A DNA stretch of 64,000 bases from CAWEPK01 sp963835595 (GTDB taxonomy: Bacteria; Desulfobacterota; Syntrophorhabdia; Syntrophorhabdales; WCHB1-27), in NCBI GenBank assembly GCA_963835595.1, contig CAWIGL010000002.1:2604001-2668000 (forward strand), given 5' to 3'. A program made the translations under genes and the position numbers. A model generated the notes under the pieces. The model did not search any database. It had not been told where the DNA came from and was given only the letters and a program-made list of their open reading frames with translations. This document shows positions 55,297 through 63,228 of the stretch, one piece after another. The number at the start of each line of letters is the position of its first letter. Position 1 is the stretch's first letter.

Positions 55297-56651
55297 GTCG
55301 CCTCCCAGTTCTCTTCGTACAATACCCTCAGGTTCTCGGCCTCTTTCTCGAAAAGCCCGTCCTGTTTTACGTTGACCGTGTTCCAACTGAAGCAGGCATC
55401 ACAAAAATCGGACCAATCCGCTTTGACCGCGTTGCATTTGACGCAATAATAAGGCAGGTAGACCTGGTCCGCGGGAAAGGCGAGCCCGAACTCCTTGACC
55501 GCCTCCGCCAGCTTGCCCCTGTGCACATAAGCCTCCGCCATTGCCCGATGGAGCCCCCTGAATTCCTTCTCTTCGGCAAGGAGCGTCGTAAGGATATCGA
55601 TAGCCTCGTCGATCATCTCCAGCTTGAGGCAGAGCCGCGCGTAGAGGAACATGAGGAGCTGGTTCTTCGGGGCGACGTCGAGGAGCCTTCGGTAGATTTT
55701 CAGGATGACCCCCGGCTCCCTCTTGTCGAGATACAGCTCTTCCATCCGGCTTAGAAAGATGACGTGGCCCGTCTTTGCGAAGCCCCGTCCGTACACCCTG
55801 CCCGCGTCGTTCAGCTTGCCCATCTTCTTGTATATCTCGGCGGAAAGGATATACGCGGGGATGAAGCGCTTGAAATCGCCGGTAAGCTCCCGGAGGTCCT
55901 TAAGGACCTGATCGTAAAGCCGAGGGTCTTCCTTGAGGAAGCGTTCCTTGGCGTTCTCGTAATGCAGCCCGGCCAGCCGCAGGTCCTCCTCCGGCGTCTT
56001 TATCTGCTTCCTTATCTTTTCCTGTAGCTCCAGCGCCTCCGCCCACGACTTGCGGCTTATGTACAGGTCGCGCAGCGCGCCCATCGCCTCGATGCTCCCC
56101 TCCCTTACCTTCAGGAGGTCTTTCAGGTCGCGCTCGACTGCGCCCATGTCCTGCTGGGCGCGGTGGACCTGCGCCTTCTTCAGCATGATCTGCTCGGTTC
56201 TGCCGATGTGCGCCTCCGCGAGGTCGAGGATGCCGGCGGCCTTTGCCGGCTCCCCCCTTGCCGCGTGCATGTCGGCGTAGGCAAGGTATGCCTCTTCCAT
56301 GTCGGGGACGGATTTTATGACGCGGTTGAAGTACTCGACCGCCTTCTCTGTATCGCCCTTCATCTCGTAAAGCTTGGCCTTCTCGAAGTACTCGCCGGCC
56401 TCGTTCCTCTCCCTCTCTTTTTTCTCGTTGCGCCACCTCGCAAGGCCCCTCCTTGCGTCGCCAAAGAAGCTCGCGACGATGGAAAAGATCACGCCCAGCA
56501 CGAAAGAGGCGGCTATATAATTGGTGACCGTCGTGTCGAAGGACCTCCCGAAGCCGACCTCCAGCCTCACCTTGTCCGAATTCAGAAATGAGAGCATGAC
56601 ATAGGCAATGAAGAACAGGAGAAAGAAAAGCAGCGAGATTTTGTACTTCAT
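55293..56651 (-). CDS. LapA-LapB fusion: TPR protein with rubredoxin-like tail
   Basis: A 452-residue inner-membrane protein. Two N-terminal transmembrane helices (about 4-22 and 44-64), joined by a short loop with VRLEVGFG, look like LapA. Multiple TPR repeats (about 85-390) follow, and the C-terminal CVKC...CDAC rubredoxin-like site matches LapB (YciM). LapB controls LPS synthesis through FtsH and LpxC in E. coli, where lapA and lapB are separate. Here they appear as one chain. It lies between dksA and apgM and overlaps apgM. Confidence 0.8.
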   Translation of the reverse strand: MKYKISLLFFLLFFIAYVMLSFLNSDKVRLEVGFGRSFDTTVTNYIAASFVLGVIFSIVASFFGDARRGLARWRNEKKERERNEAGEYFEKAKLYEMKGDTEKAVEYFNRVIKSVPDMEEAYLAYADMHAARGEPAKAAGILDLAEAHIGRTEQIMLKKAQVHRAQQDMGAVERDLKDLLKVREGSIEAMGALRDLYISRKSWAEALELQEKIRKQIKTPEEDLRLAGLHYENAKERFLKEDPRLYDQVLKDLRELTGDFKRFIPAYILSAEIYKKMGKLNDAGRVYGRGFAKTGHVIFLSRMEELYLDKREPGVILKIYRRLLDVAPKNQLLMFLYARLCLKLEMIDEAIDILTTLLAEEKEFRGLHRAMAEAYVHRGKLAEAVKEFGLAFPADQVYLPYYCVKCNAVKADWSDFCDACFSWNTVNVKQDGLFEKEAENLRVLYEENWEAT

Positions 56652-56655
56652 GGGT

Positions 56656-57624
56656 TTATATCCCCTTCTCTTCGATCATCCTCTTACACGTTATGCAGTA
56701 GCGGGCAACGGGGTTTGCCTCGAGCCGCTTCTCGTTTATCGGCTCGTCGCACTCCTCGCATATCCCGTAAGTGCCGTTCGCGATTTTGTCCAGCGCTGAG
56801 TCTATCTCTTTGACCATGTTCCGCTCGTTATCGGAGAGGCTCATGAGGATGTCGGCGTTATACGCGTTGCTGGCCGCGTCGGCCATGTCCTGGATGCCGT
56901 CGGTGCCGAGAGTATAAGAATATTCCTTGAGCTTTTTCGCCTTATCGAGTATGGCCTCCCTTTGTTTCAATAGTTTTCTTTTGAAGTATTCGAGCCTCTC
57001 CTTGTTCATTAGACCACTCTCGTGCTCGTGATGTATGATGCCGGTCTCCGCTGTGCGCTCTTCCGCGGCAGGGCCTTTCTGTGCGGTCGGCTTGCCGGCC
57101 GGCTCCGGTGCGCGCTCCTTGGCGAGGCTTTTCTGCGTCTCCTTTACAACACCTTTCTGGGGCGCCGGCTTGCCGCCCGCAAGTGCTTTGCCTTTGGCTG
57201 CCGTCCCTACCGGGCGCTTCTTATCGGGAGGACTTTTCTGCGTTGCCGGCTTGGCGACGCCGTGCGCCGGGCGCTTCTCTTCGGGCACACCTTTTTTCAT
57301 TGCCGGCTTGGCGACGCCGTGCGCCGGGCGCTTCTCTTTCGTGAGGCTTTTCTGCGCCTCCTTTACAACGCCTTTCTGGGGCGCCGGCTTGCCGCCCGCA
57401 AGTGCTTTGCCTTTGGCTGCCGTCCCTACCGGGCGCTTCTTATCGGGAGGACTTTTGTGCGTTGCCGGCTTGGCGACGCCGTGCGCCGGGCGCTTCTTAT
57501 CGGGAGGACTTTTGTGCGTTGCCGGCTTGGCGACGCCGTGCGCCGGGCGCTTCTCTTTCGTGAGGCTTTTCCCTGCTGCTGCTCCGCCGCCTACTCCACT
57601 AACTGCTTTTTTGCCTCTATCCAT
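56656..57624 (-). CDS. DksA/TraR zinc-finger regulator with a long repetitive basic N-terminal extension
   Basis: A 322-residue protein. The C-terminal 120 residues are a DksA/TraR domain: a coiled coil (MNKERLEYFKRKLLKQR...) and zinc finger CEEC...CITC. The N-terminal 190 residues are Lys/Ala/Pro-rich repeats of KRPAHGVAKPAT(H/Q)K and KGKALAGGKPAPQK, resembling histone-H1-like tails and probably disordered. ATG 57624 has GGAG upstream and lies inside the end of rsfS. DksA acts with ppGpp at RNA polymerase; the tail may add DNA or RNA binding (inference). Confidence 0.88.
   Translation of the reverse strand: MDRGKKAVSGVGGGAAAGKSLTKEKRPAHGVAKPATHKSPPDKKRPAHGVAKPATHKSPPDKKRPVGTAAKGKALAGGKPAPQKGVVKEAQKSLTKEKRPAHGVAKPAMKKGVPEEKRPAHGVAKPATQKSPPDKKRPVGTAAKGKALAGGKPAPQKGVVKETQKSLAKERAPEPAGKPTAQKGPAAEERTAETGIIHHEHESGLMNKERLEYFKRKLLKQREAILDKAKKLKEYSYTLGTDGIQDMADAASNAYNADILMSLSDNERNMVKEIDSALDKIANGTYGICEECDEPINEKRLEANPVARYCITCKRMIEEKGI
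57121..57590 (-). repeat. Intragenic tandem repeats in the dksA-like gene
   Basis: Segments 57121-57300 and 57337-57516 are near-identical at 216-bp offset (72 codons). Within them a 57-bp unit (19 codons) recurs, directly adjacent near 57436-57549. The near-identity at silent sites suggests recent expansion, so copy number may vary between strains. Confidence 0.85.
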
Positions 57625-57932
57625 AGGCTCTCCAGGTCGTATATTTCTCTCAGCGATTCGAGGAACACGTGGACGACCACGTCTCCGTAGTCGATTATGA
57701 CCCATCGCCCCTCGTCGTAGCCTTCCGTGGAGGAGGGGGTTATGCCCTTTTCCTTCATGTCGCGCTCGACAGCCCCGGCTATCGTCTTGACGTGGCGCTC
57801 GCTGGCGCCGCTTGCCAGAACGAAAAAGTCGGCGATGTCGGTCAAACCCGAAAGCTCAAGCACAACAACGTCCTTCGCCTTTTTTTCCGATGCCGCCCGG
57901 CCCGTCCGGCCGGCTTTGTCGCTCGCTTCCAC
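57591..57932 (-). CDS. rsfS: Ribosome silencing factor RsfS
   Basis: A 113-residue protein that binds L14 and blocks subunit joining under starvation. Core: DVVVLELSGLTDIADFFVLASG and GRWVIIDYGDVVVHVFLESLREIYDLESLW. The GTG start shares a base with the nadD stop (TAGTG), the usual nadD-rsfS order. It overlaps the dksA-like gene by 34 bp. Confidence 0.93.
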   Translation of the reverse strand: MEASDKAGRTGRAASEKKAKDVVVLELSGLTDIADFFVLASGASERHVKTIAGAVERDMKEKGITPSSTEGYDEGRWVIIDYGDVVVHVFLESLREIYDLESLWIEAKKQLVE

Positions 57933-58555
57933 TATCCTCCGTATAATCCCTTGCTGATAATATACCGCTCAACGGTGGTCGGTACCAAATACTTTATCGA
58001 CCCCCCCGTCCGGGCAAGGTCCCTTATCCGCGTGGAGGAGATGTCGAGCTGCGTTATGCGCAGCAGGTAGATGCGCCTGCCGGATGCATGCTCGTAGGTC
58101 GCCTCGCCCACCTTGCGCACCTGCCTTTTCAGCCCTGCCGGGAACCCGGAAAACTCCATGCCGGGCCTGAGCATCACCACGAGATCTGCGGTAGACAGCA
58201 ACTCCGGCCAATCCTTCCACCGGCCGATGTCGAGGAAGGCGTCCATCCCCATAATGAAATAGATTTGCCCGAACCTCCGCGCGAAGTACCTGACCGTGTC
58301 GATGGAATAGGAGATGCCCCCCCTTTTGATCTCTATCGAGGATGCCCGGAAAAATGCGTTTCCGGCAAGGGACATCTTGAGCATACGGGCCCTCTCGTCT
58401 GCGCTTGCGCACCCTGCTGCAACCTTCAGGGGCTGGACCCGCGCTGGGACGAAATAGACCCTGTCGAGAGAGAACGTCTCCCTCACCTCCTCGGCGACCC
58501 TGAGATGGCCGAGATGCACCGGGTCGAAGGTCCCGCCGAATACCCCTATAGCCAT
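57932..58555 (-). CDS. nadD: Nicotinate-nucleotide adenylyltransferase
   Basis: A 207-residue enzyme that makes deamido-NAD from nicotinate mononucleotide and ATP. Motifs: GVFGGTFDPVHLGHL (HxGH) and ISSTRIRDL. GGTAGGAGAAGG precedes the ATG. A 205-bp gap with a dispersed repeat separates it from proA, so a new promoter may lie there, but no clear one was found. Confidence 0.95.
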   Translation of the reverse strand: MAIGVFGGTFDPVHLGHLRVAEEVRETFSLDRVYFVPARVQPLKVAAGCASADERARMLKMSLAGNAFFRASSIEIKRGGISYSIDTVRYFARRFGQIYFIMGMDAFLDIGRWKDWPELLSTADLVVMLRPGMEFSGFPAGLKRQVRKVGEATYEHASGRRIYLLRITQLDISSTRIRDLARTGGSIKYLVPTTVERYIISKGLYGG

Positions 58556-58611
58556 CCTTCTCCTACCATTATGAGACCTTTACTCCATCCGCCGGGAAGA
58601 ACTCTGTTACA

Positions 58612-58737
58612 CTTTCGTTCGTCCCCGCGCTTTTCGCATCCGACTATCATCCTCGGAGCTTTGGCGCGCCTTACCACAGCAATTTATGGGGCTCAGCGCC
58701 CCCTCCACCGGCAAAGCCGGCGGAGCCTCCCCGCTCA
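58612..58737 (+). repeat. Dispersed palindromic repeat, copy 2
   Basis: Matches 26886-27009 over its whole length, with a few indels. Stems GGGGC-TCAGC-GCCCC and CTCCACCGG-caaag-CCGGCGGAG (one mismatch) are kept. It ends 24 bp from the proA stop. Frames through it are repeat-derived. Confidence 0.8.
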
Positions 58738-58760
58738 GACAGGCAAAAAATCTGCCCTGT

Positions 58761-60005
58761 TCAATGTCTCTCCTGCCCGTCTCCGAAAGCAATGAACTTC
58801 GTCACTGTGAGCTCCTCCAGGCCCATAGGGCCGAAGGCGTGAAGCCGCGTCGTGCTTATGCCCATCTCTGCGCCCAGTCCGAGCTGGAAGCCGTCGTTTA
58901 AGCGCGTGGACGCGTTGACGAGGACGAGCGATGAGTTGACCTCCCTCACGAACCTCCACGCGTTGTCGTAGTCGCTCGTTATAATGGCGTCCGTATGCTG
59001 GGAGCCGTATCTCCTTATGTGCTCTATCGCCTCGTCCATATCGGCCACGACCTTTACCGAGAGGACGAGGTCGAGGTACTCCTCGCTCCAATCCCCCTCG
59101 GTCGCCTCACTCGTGCCCGGCACGATCTGCCTTGTCCTCGCGCACCCCTTCACTGCAACACCCGCGTCGCGTAAGGCCCGGAGCATTACCGGCAGAAAGC
59201 CGGGGGCCATCGCCTTATGCACAAGGAGGGTCTCCATCGCGTTGCACGTGGCCGCTTTCTGGACCTTCGCGTTAAGGCAGACGGCAACGGCCATCTCCTC
59301 GTCCGCCCGCTCGTCCACGTAAATTGCGCAGACGCCCTTGTAATGTTTGAGGACCGGCACCCTGGACTGCTCCGCGACGCTCCGTATGAGCGCCTCCCCG
59401 CCGCGCGGGATAACAAGGTCAATATAATCATTGAGCTTCAGGAGTTCATACAGGTAATCCCGGTCGCTCGTCTCGATGAGCTGTGCGACGCCTTCGGGCA
59501 CTCTGTTGCGGCCGAGGGCTTCCCCGATGAGGCCGAAGAGCGCCCGGTTGGAATAAAAGGCCTCCCTCCCGCCTTTCAGGATGACCGCGTTGCCGCTCTT
59601 TAGGCAGAGGGCGAAGGCGTCGACCGTCACGTTCGGCCTCGATTCGTAAATGATGGCGATGACGCCTATCGGTATGCGCATCTTTCCCACGAGCAGGCCG
59701 CTCGGCCGCCGCCACGTCCGAACGATCTCACGGACGGGGTCGGCCAGCGCCGCGATGTCCTTGAGGCCGGCCGCCATCTCGTCTACAATTTTTGCATCGA
59801 CCCGCAGCCTTTCTATGAGGCTGGCGGGCAGACCTTCGTCTTTTGCCTTTTCGACGTCTCTAGCGTTCTCCGCCATTATGTAATCGCGCCGGGCAAGGAG
59901 CAGCTCGGCGAGCGATGAGAGGACGAAGTCCTTCGTCTCGGTCGGGAGGCGGGCGGCGGCGCCTGCGGCCTCGCGGGCCGCTGCGGCCATCTCTTCAGCC
60001 CTCAT
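58761..60005 (-). CDS. proA: Gamma-glutamyl phosphate reductase
   Basis: The second step of proline synthesis, reducing glutamyl-5-phosphate to the semialdehyde with NADPH. The 414-residue aldehyde-dehydrogenase-fold protein has the catalytic Cys in KAATCNAMETLLVH, IYESRPNVTVDAFALCLKSGNA and LGAEMGISTTRLHAFGPMGLEELT. The ATG overlaps the proB stop (ATGA). The frame is intact. Confidence 0.96.
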   Translation of the reverse strand: MRAEEMAAAAREAAGAAARLPTETKDFVLSSLAELLLARRDYIMAENARDVEKAKDEGLPASLIERLRVDAKIVDEMAAGLKDIAALADPVREIVRTWRRPSGLLVGKMRIPIGVIAIIYESRPNVTVDAFALCLKSGNAVILKGGREAFYSNRALFGLIGEALGRNRVPEGVAQLIETSDRDYLYELLKLNDYIDLVIPRGGEALIRSVAEQSRVPVLKHYKGVCAIYVDERADEEMAVAVCLNAKVQKAATCNAMETLLVHKAMAPGFLPVMLRALRDAGVAVKGCARTRQIVPGTSEATEGDWSEEYLDLVLSVKVVADMDEAIEHIRRYGSQHTDAIITSDYDNAWRFVREVNSSLVLVNASTRLNDGFQLGLGAEMGISTTRLHAFGPMGLEELTVTKFIAFGDGQERH

Positions 60006-61108
60006 AGTATCACCATGTTGTCCCTGTGGATCACCTCTTCCGTATATTTATAGCCGAGCTTCCTTTCTATCTCAATACTTTTCGACCCCTTTATCCTGTC
60101 GATGTCGGCGGACGAGTAGTTGGCTATGCCCCTCGCGATGACGCGGGCGTCGCCGTCCGTCACCTCGACGCACTCGCCCCTCGAAAATGCGCCTTCTACC
60201 TGGACGTATGCCGGAGGGCAGGAGGCTCTTGCCCCGATCGACGAGGGCCTTCTGGGCGCCCAGGTCGATGGCCAGTCTCCCCTTCGGCTTGAAGGCGAAG
60301 GCGATCCAGCACTTCTTCCTGCTCATCCGCTTTGCCGCCGCGAAGAGGGTGCCTATCTGCTCGCCGGCCGCCGTCTTTAGCACCACGTCCTTTATGCCGC
60401 CGCACACGAGCCTCGTGGGTATGCCGTAATTGACCGGCCTTCTTCGCAGCCTCCAGCTTGCTCGTCATGCCGCCGACGCTCTTCTCGCTGCCCGTCCCCT
60501 GGGCGTAAGCCTCGATGCGCTCGTCGATGCGCCGGACGGTCCTGATGATGCGGGCGCCCGGATTGCGCTTCGGGTCTTTCTCGTAGAGGCCGTCGACGTC
60601 CGACAGGAGCACCAGAAGGTCGGCGCTCGTGATCTGGGCGATGAGGGCGGAAAGGTTGTCGTTGTCGCCGAACATGATCTCCTTGAAGGAGAGCGTGTCG
60701 TTCTCGTTGATGACGGGCACTGCGCCCATAGCGAGGAGCGCGTTTATCGTGTTGAGGAGGTTGATGCACCGGGCGTTCGACTTCGTGTCCTCATGGGTGA
60801 GGAGTATCTGGCTTGCCTTGAGGCCGGCCTGCGCAAAGGCCTCCATGTACATCGCCATGAGCGTAACCTGCCCGATGGACGCAAGCGCCTGTTTCCTCGC
60901 CATCTCCCTCGGCTTCCGTTTCAGCCCCATCGTCTCCATGCCGCACGCTATGGCCCCGCTCGACACGAGGATCACGTCCACGGAGCGGTCGCGCACGGCC
61001 TTTATCTGGCGGCGCGAAATCGAGCATCCTCGCCCTGCTTATCCTCTTCTGCTCGTCCAGCAGGACCGATGTGCCGATCTTGAGCACCATCCTGCGGATA
61101 TCAGACAT
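60002..61108 (-). CDS. proB: Glutamate 5-kinase ProB, three frameshifts
   Basis: Phosphorylates glutamate, the first step of proline synthesis. Recognisable blocks in order: VLKIGTSVL, LVSSGAIACG, INENDTLSF, FGDNDNLSALIA, LLSDVDGLYEKDP, VGGMTSKLEAAKKA, then a PUA domain from about SLLPSGI onward. Single extra bases near 61012, 60434 and 60206 break the frame. Without them the protein is 367 residues, the same length as E. coli ProB. It overlaps obgE by 8 bp. Confidence 0.88.
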
Positions 61109-62083
61109 GGCCGCCGGCTTCTCCTATGCTTTCCTTGAGGCCCGCGATGCCTGCGCCCGTCACCGCGCTCACCGCGAGGACGGTCTCTCCTGCCGCCTCC
61201 AACGGGGCCAGCCTGGCCGCCAGGGCCTGAGGGCTGATAAGGTCTATCTTGTTGAGCACTATTATGCGCCCTTTCGCCGCCGATCCCCTTGCCGTAGAGG
61301 GTAAGCTCGTTCAGGAGGGTCGTGTAGTCGCCCATCACGTCGGAGGATGCGTCGATCACCCAGAGCAGCATGCGCCGTCCTCTCGATGTGGCGCAAGAAA
61401 GTGAGCCCCAGGCCCTTACCGTGGGATGCCCCTTCGATGATGCCTGGGATATCCGCAAGGACCAGGCGCCGGTCGTCCTCGTCGAAGACGCCCAGGGAAG
61501 GCGTCAGGGTCGTGAAGGGGTAGTCGCCCACTTCCGGGGTCGCGCCCGTGAGGCGCGAAAGGAGCGTCGATTTGCCCGCGTTCGGCAGGCCGATGATGCC
61601 TATCGCCGCAAGGAGCTTAAGCTCCAGCTTGAGGTTGCGCTCCTCCCCTTTGTCGCCCTGGTCAAACTCGACGGGCGTGCGGTGGGCGGGGCTTGCGAAG
61701 CGGGCATTGCCCCTTCCGCCACGGCCGCCCCTTGCCGCCACATAGGTCTGCCCCTCGCCGACGATATCGGCCAAGAGCGCGCCCGCCTCGTCGGCCACCT
61801 GCGTCCCGAGGGGCACGTAGATAGGCAGGTCCGCCCCGCTGCGGCCCGTCCTGTTCTTTGCGCCCCCGGCCTTTCCGCTCTCTGCTTTGTAGTTCCTCTT
61901 GTATCTGAAATCGAGAAGACTTATGAGACGGCCCCTGCCGACGATGAGGACATCGCCCCCTTTTCCGCCGTCGCCCCCGTCAGGACCGCCTCTCGGCACG
62001 AATTTTTCTCTTCTAAAACTGACGCATCCTCGTCCGCCATCCCCCGCTTTTACGTGAAGAGAAGCCTCATCGACGAATTTCAT
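61101..62083 (-). CDS. obgE: GTPase ObgE, two frameshifts
   Basis: An essential-class GTPase in 50S assembly and stress response. The glycine-rich Obg fold (GRGCVSFRREKFVPRGGPDGG) precedes the G domain: GLPNAGKST (P-loop), DIPGIIEGAS (G3) and, after correction, NKIDL (G4). One extra base near 61375 and one near 61280 break the frame. Removing them gives 326 residues ending at the TGA that overlaps the proB start. No C-terminal OCT domain follows. Confidence 0.88.
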
Positions 62084-62334
62084 CCCACAGGATAGACACT
62101 CACCTTCTTCTTCTCCCGCGCAGTCTCGAACGTGACGACGCCCTCGACCAGGGCGAAAAGGGTATTGTCCCTGCCTATGCCGACGTTCGTCCCAGGGTGT
62201 ATCTTCGTCCCGTGCTGTCTCACTATGATGCTCCCCGCCTTTGCGACCATGCCCCCGAAGACCTTCACGCCCAGCCTCTGGCCGCTGGAGTCCCTGCCGT
62301 TCCTTGAGCTTCCTCCGGCCTTTTTATGCGCCAT
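62080..62334 (-). CDS. rpmA: 50S ribosomal protein L27
   Basis: An 84-residue ribosomal protein starting AHKKAGGSSRNGRDS, with FGG and QHGTKIHPG. Its N terminus reaches the peptidyl-transferase centre. It overlaps obgE by 4 bp and rplU by 11 bp in the standard rplU-rpmA-obgE order. Confidence 0.98.
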   Translation of the reverse strand: MAHKKAGGSSRNGRDSSGQRLGVKVFGGMVAKAGSIIVRQHGTKIHPGTNVGIGRDNTLFALVEGVVTFETAREKKKVSVYPVG

Positions 62335-62653
62335 GTTGCGCCTCCACTTCTATCTTCTCTATGAGCAGCTCCGTGTACGCCTGGCGGTGGCCCTTTTTCT
62401 TCTTGCTGTCCTTCCTGCGCTTGTACTTGAAGACGGTGACCTTCCTGGCCCTGCCCTGGGCGACTATCTTGCCCGTTACGGAAGCGCCCTCGACATACGG
62501 GGCGCCGACCAGCAGGCGCTCACCGTCCTCTATGGCGAGCACCGGGCCGAGGGAAACTTCATCGTCGGCATTGCCCGGGACCTTCTCGATCCTTACCTTC
62601 TGGCCCTGCGCTATCCGGTACTGCTTACCGCCGCTCTCTATGATTGCATACAT
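62324..62653 (-). CDS. rplU: 50S ribosomal protein L21
   Basis: A 109-residue 23S-rRNA-binding protein starting MYAIIESGGKQYRI, with VFKYKRRKDSKKKKGHRQ. GGGGAGATCGCA precedes the ATG. It is the first gene of the run and has a clear promoter about 40-65 bp upstream. Confidence 0.98.
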   Translation of the reverse strand: MYAIIESGGKQYRIAQGQKVRIEKVPGNADDEVSLGPVLAIEDGERLLVGAPYVEGASVTGKIVAQGRARKVTVFKYKRRKDSKKKKGHRQAYTELLIEKIEVEAQHGA

Positions 62654-62689
62654 TGCGATCTCCCCGTTTGAAGGAAAATTTGAACTAGT

Positions 62690-62718
62690 ATATTAGACAT
62701 TTTTCCCTTGAAAGTCAA
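62690..62718 (-). promoter_or_regulatory. Promoter of rplU-rpmA-obgE
   Basis: On the minus strand TTGACT (62718-62713), a 17-bp spacer and TAATAT (62695-62690). The leader is about 30 nt. It is the best-placed promoter for the whole rplU to proA run. Confidence 0.75.
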
Positions 62719-62756
62719 TAAAGTTGTCGGCTCTTTGGGGGTCACGGGTCTTTGCA

Positions 62757-63070
62757 CCGGGGCGTAGACAGCGGCTGACTGCGAGGTAGTGCGTTGCGCG
62801 GCCCTTCCGCGCTAAAGCGATTTTTTACCGACGCGAAGGACAAGAAGTATTGCAACCACAAACAGGCCCGCATTGCACTGTTATACAATGATATCGAAAA
62901 GGCAGAAGGCCATACACCGGATAACCATCAATGATTCCGCCATGATACCAGAGTCGGCAAAGTAATAATGGCCGGATAAGGCAGGGTGGAAGTACGCTCC
63001 GACCGGAGCCCGGACACCACCCGCGATAACGCCGCCCGCACATAATAAATCCGTATTTATTAAAAACTTT
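62757..63070. other. Intergenic region without a supported gene
   Basis: About 310 bp between the rplU promoter and the riboswitch promoter. One minus-strand frame of 87 codons (63088-62825) is Cys/Tyr/Gly-rich, has no ribosome site and runs into the promoter, so it is not called. The AT content rises toward 63050-63080 (poly-A/T stretches), which may act as an UP element. Confidence 0.45.
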
Positions 63071-63081
63071 TAAAAAAGTTC

Positions 63082-63110
63082 TTGACATGTAGTATAACAG
63101 CGTATATCAT
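63082..63110 (+). promoter_or_regulatory. Promoter of the riboswitch-PEP-CTERM unit
   Basis: A perfect TTGACA (63082-63087), a 17-bp spacer and TATCAT (63105-63110), preceded by an A/T-rich tract. The predicted start near 63117 is just before the riboswitch. Confidence 0.8.
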
Positions 63111-63130
63111 TGTGAGTTAGACATAGTTTT

Positions 63131-63205
63131 ACTGCTAACGCCAAACCATCCGCGAGGGTGGGACGGAAAGCCAAGGGTCTCCCGCCAGACAGCCTGGTTG
63201 CCAGT
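63131..63205 (+). ncRNA. Cyclic di-GMP-I (GEMM-I) riboswitch
   Basis: The conserved order is present: GCCAAACC, a stem CATCC-GCGA-GGGTG closed by a GNRA tetraloop, GGGACGGAAAGCC, a GGGTCT/AGAC stem, then AGCCTGGTTGCC. P1 pairs CTG.TAAC with GTTG.CAG. Aligned with the Vibrio Vc2 aptamer, the ligand-contact G20 is G (c-di-GMP type, not the A of the cGAMP subtype), and the stacking A47 and the C92 region are kept. The ribosome site AAAGGAGG comes only about 13 nt after P1 and no terminator is seen, so control of translation is likely. Confidence 0.88.
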
Positions 63206-63228
63206 TTATCAAAAAGAAAGGAGGCATT

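Noticed and set aside
57121..57590. CRISPR array
   Set aside because: The repeats are contiguous, in frame and code for a Lys-rich protein region. There are no unique spacers and no cas genes.
57022..57690. Cys/Leu/Arg-rich plus-strand frames opposite the dksA repeats
   Set aside because: They are translations of the repeat DNA in the wrong strand.
1955..61375. Programmed +1 frameshifting or a recoding system behind the repeated frame breaks
   Set aside because: The break sites share no slippery sequence, stop codon or rare codon, most are simple base duplications, and two go the other way. Sequence error explains them better without read data.
62825..63088. 87-codon minus-strand frame before the riboswitch
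   Set aside because: It runs through the riboswitch promoter, has no ribosome site and has implausible composition.
63131..63205. cGAMP (GEMM-Ib) riboswitch
   Set aside because: The position equivalent to G20 is G, which favours c-di-GMP; the cGAMP subtype usually has A there.
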